From Aliarcobacter sp017996075 (GTDB lineage: Bacteria > Campylobacterota > Campylobacteria > Campylobacterales > Arcobacteraceae): a stretch of DNA of 64,000 nt. Below, in pieces: positions 26,930 through 35,999 of this stretch. A program made the position numbers and the translations under genes. Numbering within the stretch: position 1 is the first letter of the stretch; every line of letters begins with the position of its first letter. Under the pieces are notes generated by a model. The model had not been told where the DNA came from, did no database searches, and worked only from the letters and a program-made list of their open reading frames with translations. The stretch lies in assembly GCF_051062515.1 (NCBI RefSeq), contig NZ_JAMXEK010000002.1. The stretch is one strand, 5' to 3'.

Positions 26930-27883
26930 ATGATTTTAGGAGTTTCATCTTGTTTGTTAGGAAATATGTGTAGATATGATGGTCATGGTGCAAAAGATGA
27001 TTTTGTATTTAATAGTTTAAAAGATTATTTTACTCTTTTACCATATTGTCCAGAAAATTCTATTTGGAGTGCTCCTAGGGAAGCTATTAGACAAGTTTCT
27101 ATAGATGGAGAAGTTAAAATATTTACATCTACAAAAGAGCCAAAAGATGTAACAGATATACTAGATGATGCTTGTGAAAAGATGGCTTTAAAAGCTTGCA
27201 ATGATGATTTGTGTGGTTTTGTTTTAAAATCAGCATCACCTTCTTGTGGAATGGAGAGAGTTAAAGTTTATCAACCATTAAATGCGCCATCAATTAAAAA
27301 TGGAGTTGGTGTTTTTGCAAGAAAATTAAAACAAATGTTGCCAAATCTACCAATAGAAGAAGAGGGTAGATTAAATGATGCTTGGCTTAGAGAAAACTTT
27401 TTGATGCAAGTTTACTCTTATGCAAATTTAAAAGAGTTATTAAAAAAAGAGAAAAAAATTTCAAACTTAGTTGAGTTTCACACATCATATAAATATTTAA
27501 TATACTCAAAATCACAAAATTCATACAAAATATTAGGAAAAATAGTAGCAAATAACCAGAAAAAAGATATTGAAGAGCTATATAAAGAGTATGAACTTGA
27601 GTTTTTAAAAGCAATTGAGACAAAATCAACTCTGAATAAAACTTATAATATTTTACTTCATATTTTTGGTTATTTTAAAAAACATATAACAAAAGAGGAA
27701 AAAGTTGATATTTTAGAAAGTATGTATGATTTTAAAAATAGGGTAATTCCACTGATTAGTGTAATTAAGATATTTAATATTTATATAAATAGATTTGATA
27801 TAACTTATTTAAAAAATCAACATTTTTTAAATCCATACCCATCAAAACTAGCACTTAGAAGTGATTTGAAGAGCTTTAAATGA
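26930..27883 (+). CDS. DUF523-DUF1722 protein (TudS/YbgA-like)
   Basis: The 317-residue protein fuses a DUF523 domain (1-150, with SSCLLG, YCPE and SASPSCG cysteines) to a DUF1722 domain (about 185-300). DUF523 includes the [4Fe-4S] thiouracil desulfurase TudS, and the three cysteines fit a cluster site. DUF1722 proteins such as YbgA are often found beside photolyase genes, and this gene opens an island with two photolyases. A role in repair or removal of modified nucleobases is inferred. It overlaps the next gene by four bases. Confidence 0.85.
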   Translation: MILGVSSCLLGNMCRYDGHGAKDDFVFNSLKDYFTLLPYCPENSIWSAPREAIRQVSIDGEVKIFTSTKEPKDVTDILDDACEKMALKACNDDLCGFVLKSASPSCGMERVKVYQPLNAPSIKNGVGVFARKLKQMLPNLPIEEEGRLNDAWLRENFLMQVYSYANLKELLKKEKKISNLVEFHTSYKYLIYSKSQNSYKILGKIVANNQKKDIEELYKEYELEFLKAIETKSTLNKTYNILLHIFGYFKKHITKEEKVDILESMYDFKNRVIPLISVIKIFNIYINRFDITYLKNQHFLNPYPSKLALRSDLKSFK

Positions 27884-29292
27884 AAAAAATCGATTTAGCT
27901 GTTATTGGAAGTGGAATAGGTGGAAGTTTAATATCTATTTTAAATAAAGATAAACAGCTGGTCTTATTTGAAAAAGATAAAAATTTAGGAGGGACGGCAT
28001 CTACATTTAAAAGATTTGGAAATTATTTTAATAGTGGAGCTACAACTTTTGTAGGCTATGAAAATAATCATATAATAAAAGATATATTTGATGAAGCAAA
28101 TTTTGTTCCTGATTTAATAGAGAGTTCTTATGCTTATAGAACTATTATAAATGGAAAATCTATAGATAGAAAAACAGATTTTGAAGAGTTTATGGATAGT
28201 TTAGATACTGTTTTTTACCATAAAAACAATAGATATTTTTGGCAAACTTTAAAAGATATTGATGAGAGATTTTGGAGATTAAAAGATATATATTTTGCAA
28301 AATATAGTTTAAGTTCATATATAAAAAGCCTAAAGACAATTGAGATACTTTTTAAAGAGTATAAATTTTTAATGTTTAAAAGTGCAAAAAGTTTTATAAA
28401 AGAGGTTTTAGGGGATATTTCAAAAGAGTATCAAGATTTTATAGATGCTCAACTTCAAATTACACTTCAATCAAGTTCAAAAGATATTCCACTCTTATCT
28501 TTTGCAATTGCTTTATCTTACCCTTTTCATAAGATTTTTTATGCAAATGGTGGAATGGGGAAACTATTTGATGATATGTTAAAAGATATAGATGTAAAAA
28601 AGAATGAAGAGATCAAATATATAAAAAAAGAACAAGATTTTTATAGGCTAATATCATCAAAAGATGAATATTTAGCTTCAAAAGTTGTTTTAAATGTTCC
28701 TGTTTTTGAGTGTAGTGAAATTTTTTTAGATGAAGATATTAAAAATTACTATAAAAAATTTGAGTTTTATGATCAAAGTGCTTTTGTAATTTATTTAAAG
28801 ATTGACTCACAAAAAGAGTTTTTAAATCACTATCAAATTATTTTAAAAGATAATATTCCAAATTCTTTATCGAATAGTTTTTTTGTATCTTTTAGCCATA
28901 AAGATGATGAAAAATTATCAAAAAATGGTTATTCTGTTACAATTTCATCTCATACAAAGGCTCTTTTTTGGAATAATCTTTCAAAAGATGAGTATGAGAC
29001 AAAAAAAGAGTTTACAACAAAATTTATAATTGATGAGTTATTGAAAAATATCTCAGATATTAAAAAAGAGGATATTAAACTAGAGTTTAGTGCAACTAGT
29101 AAAACTTTTAAAAGATATATAAATAGATTTAATTGTGGAGCAACACCTTTAAATCTTAAAAATATTTTTAAAATTCCAAGCTCAATTACACCTTTTAAAA
29201 ATTTGTACAATATTGGAGATAGCGTTTTTGCTGGACAAGGTTGGCCTGGAGTTGCTTTAGGGGTTAAAGTTTTAAACCAAAACTTAATTTAG
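27880..29292 (+). CDS. FAD-dependent oxidoreductase, phytoene-desaturase/carotenoid-isomerase type
   Basis: The 470-residue flavoprotein has an N-terminal dinucleotide fold (VIGSGIGGSL, then FEKDKNLGGTAST) and a C-terminal FAD-contact segment (NIGDSVFAGQGWPGVALG), both typical of CrtI/CrtISO-like enzymes. No other carotenoid gene is in the window, so the substrate is unknown. Flavoproteins of this type recur in photolyase-linked clusters, where lipid or pigment protection against light is suspected. Confidence 0.8.
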   Translation: MKKIDLAVIGSGIGGSLISILNKDKQLVLFEKDKNLGGTASTFKRFGNYFNSGATTFVGYENNHIIKDIFDEANFVPDLIESSYAYRTIINGKSIDRKTDFEEFMDSLDTVFYHKNNRYFWQTLKDIDERFWRLKDIYFAKYSLSSYIKSLKTIEILFKEYKFLMFKSAKSFIKEVLGDISKEYQDFIDAQLQITLQSSSKDIPLLSFAIALSYPFHKIFYANGGMGKLFDDMLKDIDVKKNEEIKYIKKEQDFYRLISSKDEYLASKVVLNVPVFECSEIFLDEDIKNYYKKFEFYDQSAFVIYLKIDSQKEFLNHYQIILKDNIPNSLSNSFFVSFSHKDDEKLSKNGYSVTISSHTKALFWNNLSKDEYETKKEFTTKFIIDELLKNISDIKKEDIKLEFSATSKTFKRYINRFNCGATPLNLKNIFKIPSSITPFKNLYNIGDSVFAGQGWPGVALGVKVLNQNLI

Positions 29293-29323
29293 ATAAAATA
29301 GCTTAAATATAAAAAGGTTTTAA

Positions 29324-30319
29324 ATGATAAAAGATGAACTTAAAATATCATCAAAAGATTGGTTAAATATCTTAATAATTGGAATACTATTTGGATTTTT
29401 TCAATCTTTGATTTTCTATTTTTTAAATAAAGATTTACAAACAATTTCAACAATTATTTTTAGCATAAGTACAGCTTTTTTTATAGCTATTTTTGCAATG
29501 ATTTTAATAAGTTACTCAAATAGATCTATTCTTCCAAAAATAGATAAAAAATTTTGGACAAGTTTAAGTCTATTTTTCTCTTTTTTATCAGGATTTCTAG
29601 GATTTTTACTCACTTTTTTTATATATTTTAATAGTGATTTTGAAGTTGTTGCAATAGTAAGCTCTTTTTGGTTTAGTATTGCAGTTGTTGTTGGTTTTTT
29701 AACACTTCTAATAGCTTTGATTTTGCATCAATTTGTATCTTTAAAAAATAAAAATAGTCAAATAGCAAAAGAGATTTTAGAATCAAAATTAAAATCTTTA
29801 GAAAATGAGTTAAATCCACACTTTTTATTTAACGCACTAAACTCGGTTTCACAACTAATCTATAGCGATAAAAAAAAGGCAGAAGATGCTGTTTTACAAC
29901 TATCGAAATTTTTAAGAAATGCCATAAATAAAGAGAGTTTAGTTACCCTTGAAAATGAGATTTTAATGGTTCAAACTTATGTTGGAATTGAAAATATTAG
30001 ATTTGACAATAAAGTAGTTTTGCATATAGATGATTATAAAGATTTAAAATTTGTAAAAATACCAAAATTTTCAATACAACTTTTGGTTGAAAATGGTATA
30101 AAACATGGATATTTGGGAAAAGAGTTAAATATTTATATTAAATTTGATAAAAACTCTATAACGGTTTTAAATGATGGTAAAAAGAGTTCAAATATCAAGT
30201 TTAAAACAGGTTTATCAAATTTAGAAAATAGATTAAAAATATTAAATATAGGAAAACTTGAATATATTTCAGATAATGAAAATATAGCTTTTTCTATTAT
30301 TTTAAAGGATAAAAGTTGA
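29324..30319 (+). CDS. LytS-type sensor histidine kinase
   Basis: The 331-residue protein has four hydrophobic segments in the first 150 residues, then a His-kinase domain of the LytS family: NPHFLFNALNS near residue 164 contains the phosphorylated histidine, and the ATPase part shows LLVENGIKHG and GLSNLENRL. There is no recognisable periplasmic ligand domain; the membrane helices probably sense the signal. It overlaps the response-regulator gene by four bases. Confidence 0.92.
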   Translation: MIKDELKISSKDWLNILIIGILFGFFQSLIFYFLNKDLQTISTIIFSISTAFFIAIFAMILISYSNRSILPKIDKKFWTSLSLFFSFLSGFLGFLLTFFIYFNSDFEVVAIVSSFWFSIAVVVGFLTLLIALILHQFVSLKNKNSQIAKEILESKLKSLENELNPHFLFNALNSVSQLIYSDKKKAEDAVLQLSKFLRNAINKESLVTLENEILMVQTYVGIENIRFDNKVVLHIDDYKDLKFVKIPKFSIQLLVENGIKHGYLGKELNIYIKFDKNSITVLNDGKKSSNIKFKTGLSNLENRLKILNIGKLEYISDNENIAFSIILKDKS

Positions 30320-31026
30320 AAGTATTAATAGTAGATGATGAGAGTTTGGCACTTGCAAGATTAAAAAGAGTTTTAAATGATAACAATATTTTTGATATAG
30401 CTGAATTTAGTGACCCTTTAGAAGCTATAAAAGAGATTTCAAAAACAAAATTTGATGCTGCTTTTTTGGATATCTCTATGCCAAATTTTAGTGGTTTAGA
30501 ACTAGCTGAACTAATACTTAATATTGAGCCAAAAACTTTTATAGTGTTTCAAACTGCTTATGAAGAGTATGCTTTGGATGCCTTTAAAAAAGGTGGAATG
30601 GGGTATTTGCTAAAACCTGTTGAAGATATTGAACTAAAAAAAACTTTACAAAAAATATCTTTGTATAAAGAGGAAAAAGTTAATAGTTCAAAAAAGATAT
30701 TAGGAAAAATCTCCGATAAAATCTACTTAGTTGAGATGGATGATATTTTTTATATAAAAGCTGATTTAGATGAGATTGTTATACGTACAAAAGATAACTT
30801 TGTTTATGCAAAAAAGAAGATTGGAGATTTAGAAGAGATATTAAAAGATAAAAATTTTTTTAGAGTTCACAGATCTTATATTGTAAATGTTGATAAGATA
30901 AAATCTATAAAAAGTGTAGAACAATCAAAACTAGAGATATATTTTAGTGGTATTGATGAGTTTATTGTAAGCTCAAAAGATGGTGCAAAAGAGTTTAGAG
31001 AGTATTTAGATAAAAAAAGTATATAA
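30316..31026 (+). CDS. LytTR-type response regulator
   Basis: The 236-residue protein has a receiver domain (VDDESLALARLKR, phosphoacceptor Asp in AAFLDISMP near residue 52, lysine in YLLKP) and a LytTR DNA-binding domain (about 135-236, with FFRVHRSYIVNVDKI). It starts with TTG inside the end of the kinase gene. As partner of the upstream kinase it likely controls part of the surrounding island. Confidence 0.94.
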   Translation: MKVLIVDDESLALARLKRVLNDNNIFDIAEFSDPLEAIKEISKTKFDAAFLDISMPNFSGLELAELILNIEPKTFIVFQTAYEEYALDAFKKGGMGYLLKPVEDIELKKTLQKISLYKEEKVNSSKKILGKISDKIYLVEMDDIFYIKADLDEIVIRTKDNFVYAKKKIGDLEEILKDKNFFRVHRSYIVNVDKIKSIKSVEQSKLEIYFSGIDEFIVSSKDGAKEFREYLDKKSI

Positions 31027-31091
31027 ATTGGCATTAAAGTAGTACCAAAAATTTTAAATTCTATTAAAATTTTAAAAAAAGAGGAGTAAGT

Positions 31092-32162
31092 ATGCCTACA
31101 TCATCTTGTATAAAGTGTCAAACTTTACCAATAATAAAAGATAGGGAATCTAGTCTTATTTTTGGTTTTGAAGTTGTTGAGTTGTCTAAAAAATTTAGAG
31201 ATTTTTTAGATGATAGCGGTATTAATTATTTAAAAGAGGATAGTTTGACAGTTGTTGTAAAAACTTCTTCTTTTATTGAGTTTTTAAGCAATCTTCTTTC
31301 AAAAAATATTTTTAAAAAACATGAAAGAGAAGCTATTTATATTCTTAGTTTAAGTGAAAATGAAAAGCTCGATTACTCAAAAATTAGAGATGTAAAGAGT
31401 TTGGAAAAGTACAAAAATTTAATTTCAGCTCAAGAGTTATCATCTTTACTCTCAAAAGGTGGTTTAACAGCACATTTTCAACCAATTTTAGATGTAAAAA
31501 CTAATACAATTTATGGTTATGAAACTCTTGCAAGAGGTGTAAATGAGGATGGAACATTAGTTTATCCAGATAAACTTTTTACTTGGGCAAAAGATGGAGA
31601 TATGCTTTTTTATTTAGATAGAGCTTGTAGAGAGAGTTCACTAAAAACTGCTGCTATTAAAAATATTAGAGCAAAAGTTTTTATAAACTTTATTCCAACA
31701 GCAATTTATGATCCAAATCACTGTTTACAATCTACTGTAAAATGGGCGAAATCTTTAGAGTTTGATCCAAAAAATGTAATATTTGAAGTTGTTGAGAGTG
31801 AAAATATAGAAGATATTGAACACTTGAAAAATATTTTGAATTTTTATAAATCAAAAGGTTTTATGGTAGCATTAGATGATGTTGGAAGTGGATACTCCTC
31901 TTTAAATATGATTGTTCAACTTCTGCCTGATATTGTAAAAGTTGATAGAGAAATAGTAAAAGATATTGATAAAAATAGAGCAAATCAATCTGTTTTTACA
32001 GCTATAGTAAATATTGCAAAAGAGAATAATATTACAGTATTAGCAGAAGGAATTGAGACTAAAGAGGAGTATTTATACTTAAAAGAGAATGGTGCTTCAT
32101 TGGTGCAAGGTTATTATTTTGCAAAGCCATCTTCGGAGCCAATTAGAAAAATTAATTTTTAA
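31092..32162 (+). CDS. EAL-domain cyclic-di-GMP phosphodiesterase
   Basis: The 356-residue protein has an N-terminal region of about 115 residues with a CxxC at the start and no recognised domain, then a complete EAL domain. Catalytic landmarks are ETLAR near residue 142, NFIPTA, EVVESE, LDDVGSGYSS, IVKVDRE, AEGIET and VQGYYFAKP, so it should hydrolyse c-di-GMP. There is no GGDEF partner domain. GAGGAG precedes the ATG. It follows the LytS/LytTR genes and probably couples their signal to a motile or biofilm lifestyle. Confidence 0.92.
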   Translation: MPTSSCIKCQTLPIIKDRESSLIFGFEVVELSKKFRDFLDDSGINYLKEDSLTVVVKTSSFIEFLSNLLSKNIFKKHEREAIYILSLSENEKLDYSKIRDVKSLEKYKNLISAQELSSLLSKGGLTAHFQPILDVKTNTIYGYETLARGVNEDGTLVYPDKLFTWAKDGDMLFYLDRACRESSLKTAAIKNIRAKVFINFIPTAIYDPNHCLQSTVKWAKSLEFDPKNVIFEVVESENIEDIEHLKNILNFYKSKGFMVALDDVGSGYSSLNMIVQLLPDIVKVDREIVKDIDKNRANQSVFTAIVNIAKENNITVLAEGIETKEEYLYLKENGASLVQGYYFAKPSSEPIRKINF

Positions 32163-32171
32163 GGAGTTTTT

Positions 32172-32435
32172 ATGTTAAAAGAGATTTTATTTACAGGACT
32201 TGGTGGAGCGTTACTTTTAAAAGAGCGAGTTGAAGAGGAGTTAAAAACTCTACAGGAGAAAGGAAAAATCAAAACTAGCGATGCAAAGAGCTTTTTGGAA
32301 TCTTTAGAACAAAAAGGAAAAGATGAAGATGAGCGAATTAAAGCTAAGATAAAAGATATGTTTAAAGAGGTTTTAGATGAACTAGGAGTTGCTACAAAAG
32401 CTGATTTAGAGAAGTTAAAAGAGGATTTAAAATAA
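32172..32435 (+). CDS. phasin-like small helical protein
   Basis: The 87-residue protein is wholly helical and charged after a short hydrophobic start (MLKEILFTGLGGALLL). It resembles the phasin/PhaF-type superfamily found next to UbiB kinases in proteobacteria. Its stop codon TAA overlaps the likely start region of the UbiB gene, so the two are probably translated together. Confidence 0.65.
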   Translation: MLKEILFTGLGGALLLKERVEEELKTLQEKGKIKTSDAKSFLESLEQKGKDEDERIKAKIKDMFKEVLDELGVATKADLEKLKEDLK

Positions 32436-33991
32436 AAACTTTTTATATCTATCTTAAACTTTTCTCACCTTTTAGAGTCTATTTAATATTTAGATTCTTA
32501 CTATCTCTTTTTTTACTTATTAAAAAAAGGGATAGTTTTTTGTTCCTTAAAGCTTTAAAGCCAAAAAAACTAAAAGAGACAATATTTTATTTGGGAGCTA
32601 GTTTTATAAAACTTGCACAAGTTTTGGCAACTAGATCTGATTTTTTCTCAAAAGAGTATTTAGATGAGTTAAAAGAGCTACACGACAAACTTCCAAAAAT
32701 GTCTAAATCTGATTTTGAAGATGTTTTTAAAGAGTCTTTCAAGCAAGAGTGTTTTAAAAAGTTTGAAGACGAACCAATTGCTAGTGCTTCTATTGGTCAA
32801 GTTCATATTGCATATTTACAAGATGATACAAAAGTTGCAGTTAAATTAAGAAGAAAAAATATTGAAAAACAAGTAAGAGTTGATATAAAAATATTAAATT
32901 TCTTCAACAAACTTTTTAGACCACTCTTCTCATATTACACAAAAAATTCAATAGATGCTGTTATAAATGAGTTTTCATCTATGATAAAAGATGAGACAAA
33001 CCTTACAATAGAGCTTGAAAATTTAAAAAAGTTCTCTGCTACATATAAAGATAGTGGAGTTTTATTTCCAAAACCTTTTGAAGAGTTTTGCTCAAATAGT
33101 GCCATAGTTATGAGTTTTATGGATGGTTTTAGATTTGATGATAAAACTTCTTTAGAAAAATATGATATTGATTTTAAACAAATTATCTCAAAACTTGTAA
33201 ACTTCTACACAGAGCAGATGTTAATAAATGGATATTTTCACGCAGACCCTCACCCTGGAAACTTGCTTGTAAATACAAATGGGGAGCTAATTTTACTTGA
33301 TTTTGGAATGGTTAAAAATATACCAAATGATTCAAGAGTTGCGATAATTGAGCTAATTGATGGTGCAAATAGAGGGGATTTTGAAACTTTTGTAAGAGCA
33401 AACAAAAAACTTGGAACTATTAGTTATGAAGCACCTGAAGCTTTGATGGTTGAATTTAGTCAAAAGATGTTTGAAATTTTTTCAAACGATAATTTATCTA
33501 GTGAATCTATGCAAAAACTAGCATTTGAAGTTTTGGAAAGTACAAGAGATTTACCATTTAAACTTCCAAGTGATGCTGTTTATATTTTAAGAGTTAGTGC
33601 AATAATAGAGGGTTTAGGAACAACTTATATAGAAAATTTTAATGGTGTAAAAGATATTTTACCAATTTTAAAAGATAATCTTCCAAAAGCTTTAGGAGTT
33701 AAAACTACAATTTCACAAATAGTTTTAGATGAGTTAGAGTCATTTCCTAAATTTATAAAAAATCTAAAACAACTAGTTGCAAAAGGTTCAAAAGGTGAAC
33801 TTGAAGTACAAATAAACAAAGAGCAACTAGAGTTTATAAAAAAAGATTTAAAAGAGTATTTTGGAAGTTATCTAAAATCTTTATCTTTTATTCTATTTGG
33901 AATATTTTTAATCTTTTATGATGAGAGTTTAAAAAATCTTGCTTTGATTTTGGTCTCTTTTGGGTTTTTAAGAGTTTGGTTTATAAAATAG
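32432..33991 (+). CDS. UbiB/AarF-family atypical kinase
   Basis: The ABC1/COQ8-type kinase has IKLAQ in place of the usual KxGQ motif, the ASIGQVH loop, AVKLRR lysine, HADPHPGN catalytic loop and DFGMV. C-terminal hydrophobic helices end the protein. An annotated start at TTG 32540 would cut off a well-formed N-terminal helix (IYLKLFSPFRVYLIFRFL). The frame is open upstream, and GAGGA lies 6 nt before an ATA at 32432, so I take that as the start. The family supports ubiquinone or isoprenoid-lipid metabolism. Confidence 0.85.
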   Translation: MKTFYIYLKLFSPFRVYLIFRFLLSLFLLIKKRDSFLFLKALKPKKLKETIFYLGASFIKLAQVLATRSDFFSKEYLDELKELHDKLPKMSKSDFEDVFKESFKQECFKKFEDEPIASASIGQVHIAYLQDDTKVAVKLRRKNIEKQVRVDIKILNFFNKLFRPLFSYYTKNSIDAVINEFSSMIKDETNLTIELENLKKFSATYKDSGVLFPKPFEEFCSNSAIVMSFMDGFRFDDKTSLEKYDIDFKQIISKLVNFYTEQMLINGYFHADPHPGNLLVNTNGELILLDFGMVKNIPNDSRVAIIELIDGANRGDFETFVRANKKLGTISYEAPEALMVEFSQKMFEIFSNDNLSSESMQKLAFEVLESTRDLPFKLPSDAVYILRVSAIIEGLGTTYIENFNGVKDILPILKDNLPKALGVKTTISQIVLDELESFPKFIKNLKQLVAKGSKGELEVQINKEQLEFIKKDLKEYFGSYLKSLSFILFGIFLIFYDESLKNLALILVSFGFLRVWFIK

Positions 33992-33992
33992 T

Positions 33993-34724
33993 TTAATTTT
34001 TAAATTCACTCATATAAGTTCTATATAAAAGTGGCACCATTTGAGTTTGAAGCTTTAAATTAGTTCTTTCATTTATAGTAACACCACTAAAAAAACTCTT
34101 CCATAGTTTTTGAAATTTTTCTTCATTTGATGAATAATTTGGTTCATCAAAAAAAGCAACCTCTTTTATTGAGTAATCATTTTGCATTTTTACAAAAGCT
34201 AGTTTTCTATTTATGTCATGAATTATAAAATTTTGGTTGTTGAATCTTTTTAGAAAATGTTTCCCCAAAAAATAAATAACATTGAATTTGGATTCAATTT
34301 TTGCATATAAAGTTTTATCTTCTAACTCTTCAAATCTTATAAATCCAGTTAATTTATGAGTCACTCTAAACAACTCTTTTTCAAGATTATTTAGATAAAA
34401 AACGCAAGAGTTGTTTATATTGTATAACTGTTTTGAATCTTTAAAACCAATAACAATATACTCTAAAAGAGCCATTTCAAACTCCTTTGAATCACACATA
34501 AAGATATTTAAAATTTTCTCTAAAATCTCTTTTGGAAATTTTGTTTTTATGGCATTTAAAACTTTTATTCCACTCTCTTTTGAACTGTTTATCTCTAAAA
34601 TCTCTTCAAAAATTATCTCATTTGGAAGAGTTTTATATATTTTTGTAGGTTTTAATTTTTTATAATAAACCTCATAAACCAAAGATAAAAATCCCTCAAA
34701 AGTTCCATCATAAAGTAAAATCAT
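33993..34724 (-). CDS. TIGR03915-family DNA metabolism protein
   Basis: The 243-residue protein begins LLYDGTFEGFLSLVYEVYY, characteristic of the TIGR03915/DUF4130 family that accompanies a radical-SAM partner. No catalytic motif is obvious. It overlaps the partner gene by four bases. The pair is commonly predicted to take part in DNA repair or modification, though no reaction is established to my knowledge. Confidence 0.88.
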   Translation of the reverse strand: MILLYDGTFEGFLSLVYEVYYKKLKPTKIYKTLPNEIIFEEILEINSSKESGIKVLNAIKTKFPKEILEKILNIFMCDSKEFEMALLEYIVIGFKDSKQLYNINNSCVFYLNNLEKELFRVTHKLTGFIRFEELEDKTLYAKIESKFNVIYFLGKHFLKRFNNQNFIIHDINRKLAFVKMQNDYSIKEVAFFDEPNYSSNEEKFQKLWKSFFSGVTINERTNLKLQTQMVPLLYRTYMSEFKN

Positions 34725-35956
34725 ATCTCACCTGTAATTGAGCTAACATCAAAAAGTGAGGGTTGAACTAATTTTTTTGGTTCAGGTTTTGTAAGTGCAA
34801 GTTTTAGATTATCTTTGTAAAATGGAACTTGCCTTTGAAACTCTTTGTTGCAAGTGATAAAATATTTTGCCTTTTTTATTGAAATTTTTAGTTTTTTCAA
34901 ATCATCAAAAGTAAGTTTTTTAAATCTTCTAGCACTTAATATCTTCATAACACCCCTTGCTCCAACTCCTGGAATTCTTAATAACTCATCTTTTGAAGCT
35001 GTGTTTATCTCCATTGGAAAATATTTTAAATTGTTTAATGCCCAAAAAGTTTTTGGGTCCAACTCTTCATCCAAATTTGGAAACTCATCTGTAACTATCT
35101 CACCATAAGAGAAGTTATAAAATCTAAGTAACCAATCTGCTTGATAAAGTCTATGCTCTCTTAAAAGTGGTGGTTTTGTCACAACTGAAGGAAGATTTTT
35201 GTCATTGTTTACAGGAATATAAGCACTATAATAAACCCTTTTTAATAGTGCTTTATCATATAAAGCAGAGCTAAGTTTAAGTATATCTCTATCGCTTTCA
35301 GGAGTTGCTCCAACTATTAGTTGCGTACTCATTCCTATTGGTTTTTGCTCCTTTTTTAAACTTAAATCTCTTGCAAATTTTAGTGGTTGTAAAACCTTCT
35401 CTTTTGTCTTATTTGGTGCTAAAAGTTTTAGTGATTTATCGCTTGGAAGCTCTATATTTGAACTTACTCTATTTGCTAGTTTTACGATTTCTTCAACTAA
35501 TTCCATAGAGCATCCAGGAATTAATTTTATATGAATATAACCATTAAATTTATACTCATATCGCAAAATCTTTAAAGCTTTTAAAATCAAAGTCATAGTA
35601 TGGTCTTCATTTTTTACAATTCCAGAGCTTAAAAAAAGTCCTTCAATATAGTTTCTTTTATAAAAATTTATTGTAATGTCTGCTAGTTCTCTTGGAGAAA
35701 AAACAGCTCTTGGAATATCATTTGAAACACGATTTATACAATATGCACAATCATAGATACAAATATTTGTAAGTAAAACTTTAAGAAGCGATACGCATCT
35801 GCCATCAGGTGTGAAAGTGTGACAAATTCCACTTGTGTGAGTTGCTCCAAGTTCCCCTTTTTTGTATGAAGTTTCAACTCCACTTGAAGAGCAAGATACA
35901 TCATATTTTGCACTATTTGCTAAAATTTCCATTTTTTCATAAATATCATTTTTCAT
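34721..35956 (-). CDS. TIGR03916-family radical SAM protein, putative DNA repair
   Basis: The 411-residue radical SAM enzyme has the cluster motif CIYDCAYC near residue 67-74, a TIM-barrel core and a C-terminal helix-hairpin-helix (LLRIPGVGARGVMKILSA near 325) that suggests DNA binding. Other conserved cysteines lie upstream (SCSSSGVET, GICHTF). It is the partner of the downstream TIGR03915 gene and sits beside photolyase genes, which supports a DNA repair role. Confidence 0.9.
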   Translation of the reverse strand: MKNDIYEKMEILANSAKYDVSCSSSGVETSYKKGELGATHTSGICHTFTPDGRCVSLLKVLLTNICIYDCAYCINRVSNDIPRAVFSPRELADITINFYKRNYIEGLFLSSGIVKNEDHTMTLILKALKILRYEYKFNGYIHIKLIPGCSMELVEEIVKLANRVSSNIELPSDKSLKLLAPNKTKEKVLQPLKFARDLSLKKEQKPIGMSTQLIVGATPESDRDILKLSSALYDKALLKRVYYSAYIPVNNDKNLPSVVTKPPLLREHRLYQADWLLRFYNFSYGEIVTDEFPNLDEELDPKTFWALNNLKYFPMEINTASKDELLRIPGVGARGVMKILSARRFKKLTFDDLKKLKISIKKAKYFITCNKEFQRQVPFYKDNLKLALTKPEPKKLVQPSLFDVSSITGEI

Positions 35957-35999
35957 TTTGTAATTTTACTTTAAATAAAATTTTTTATTCAAAAATATG

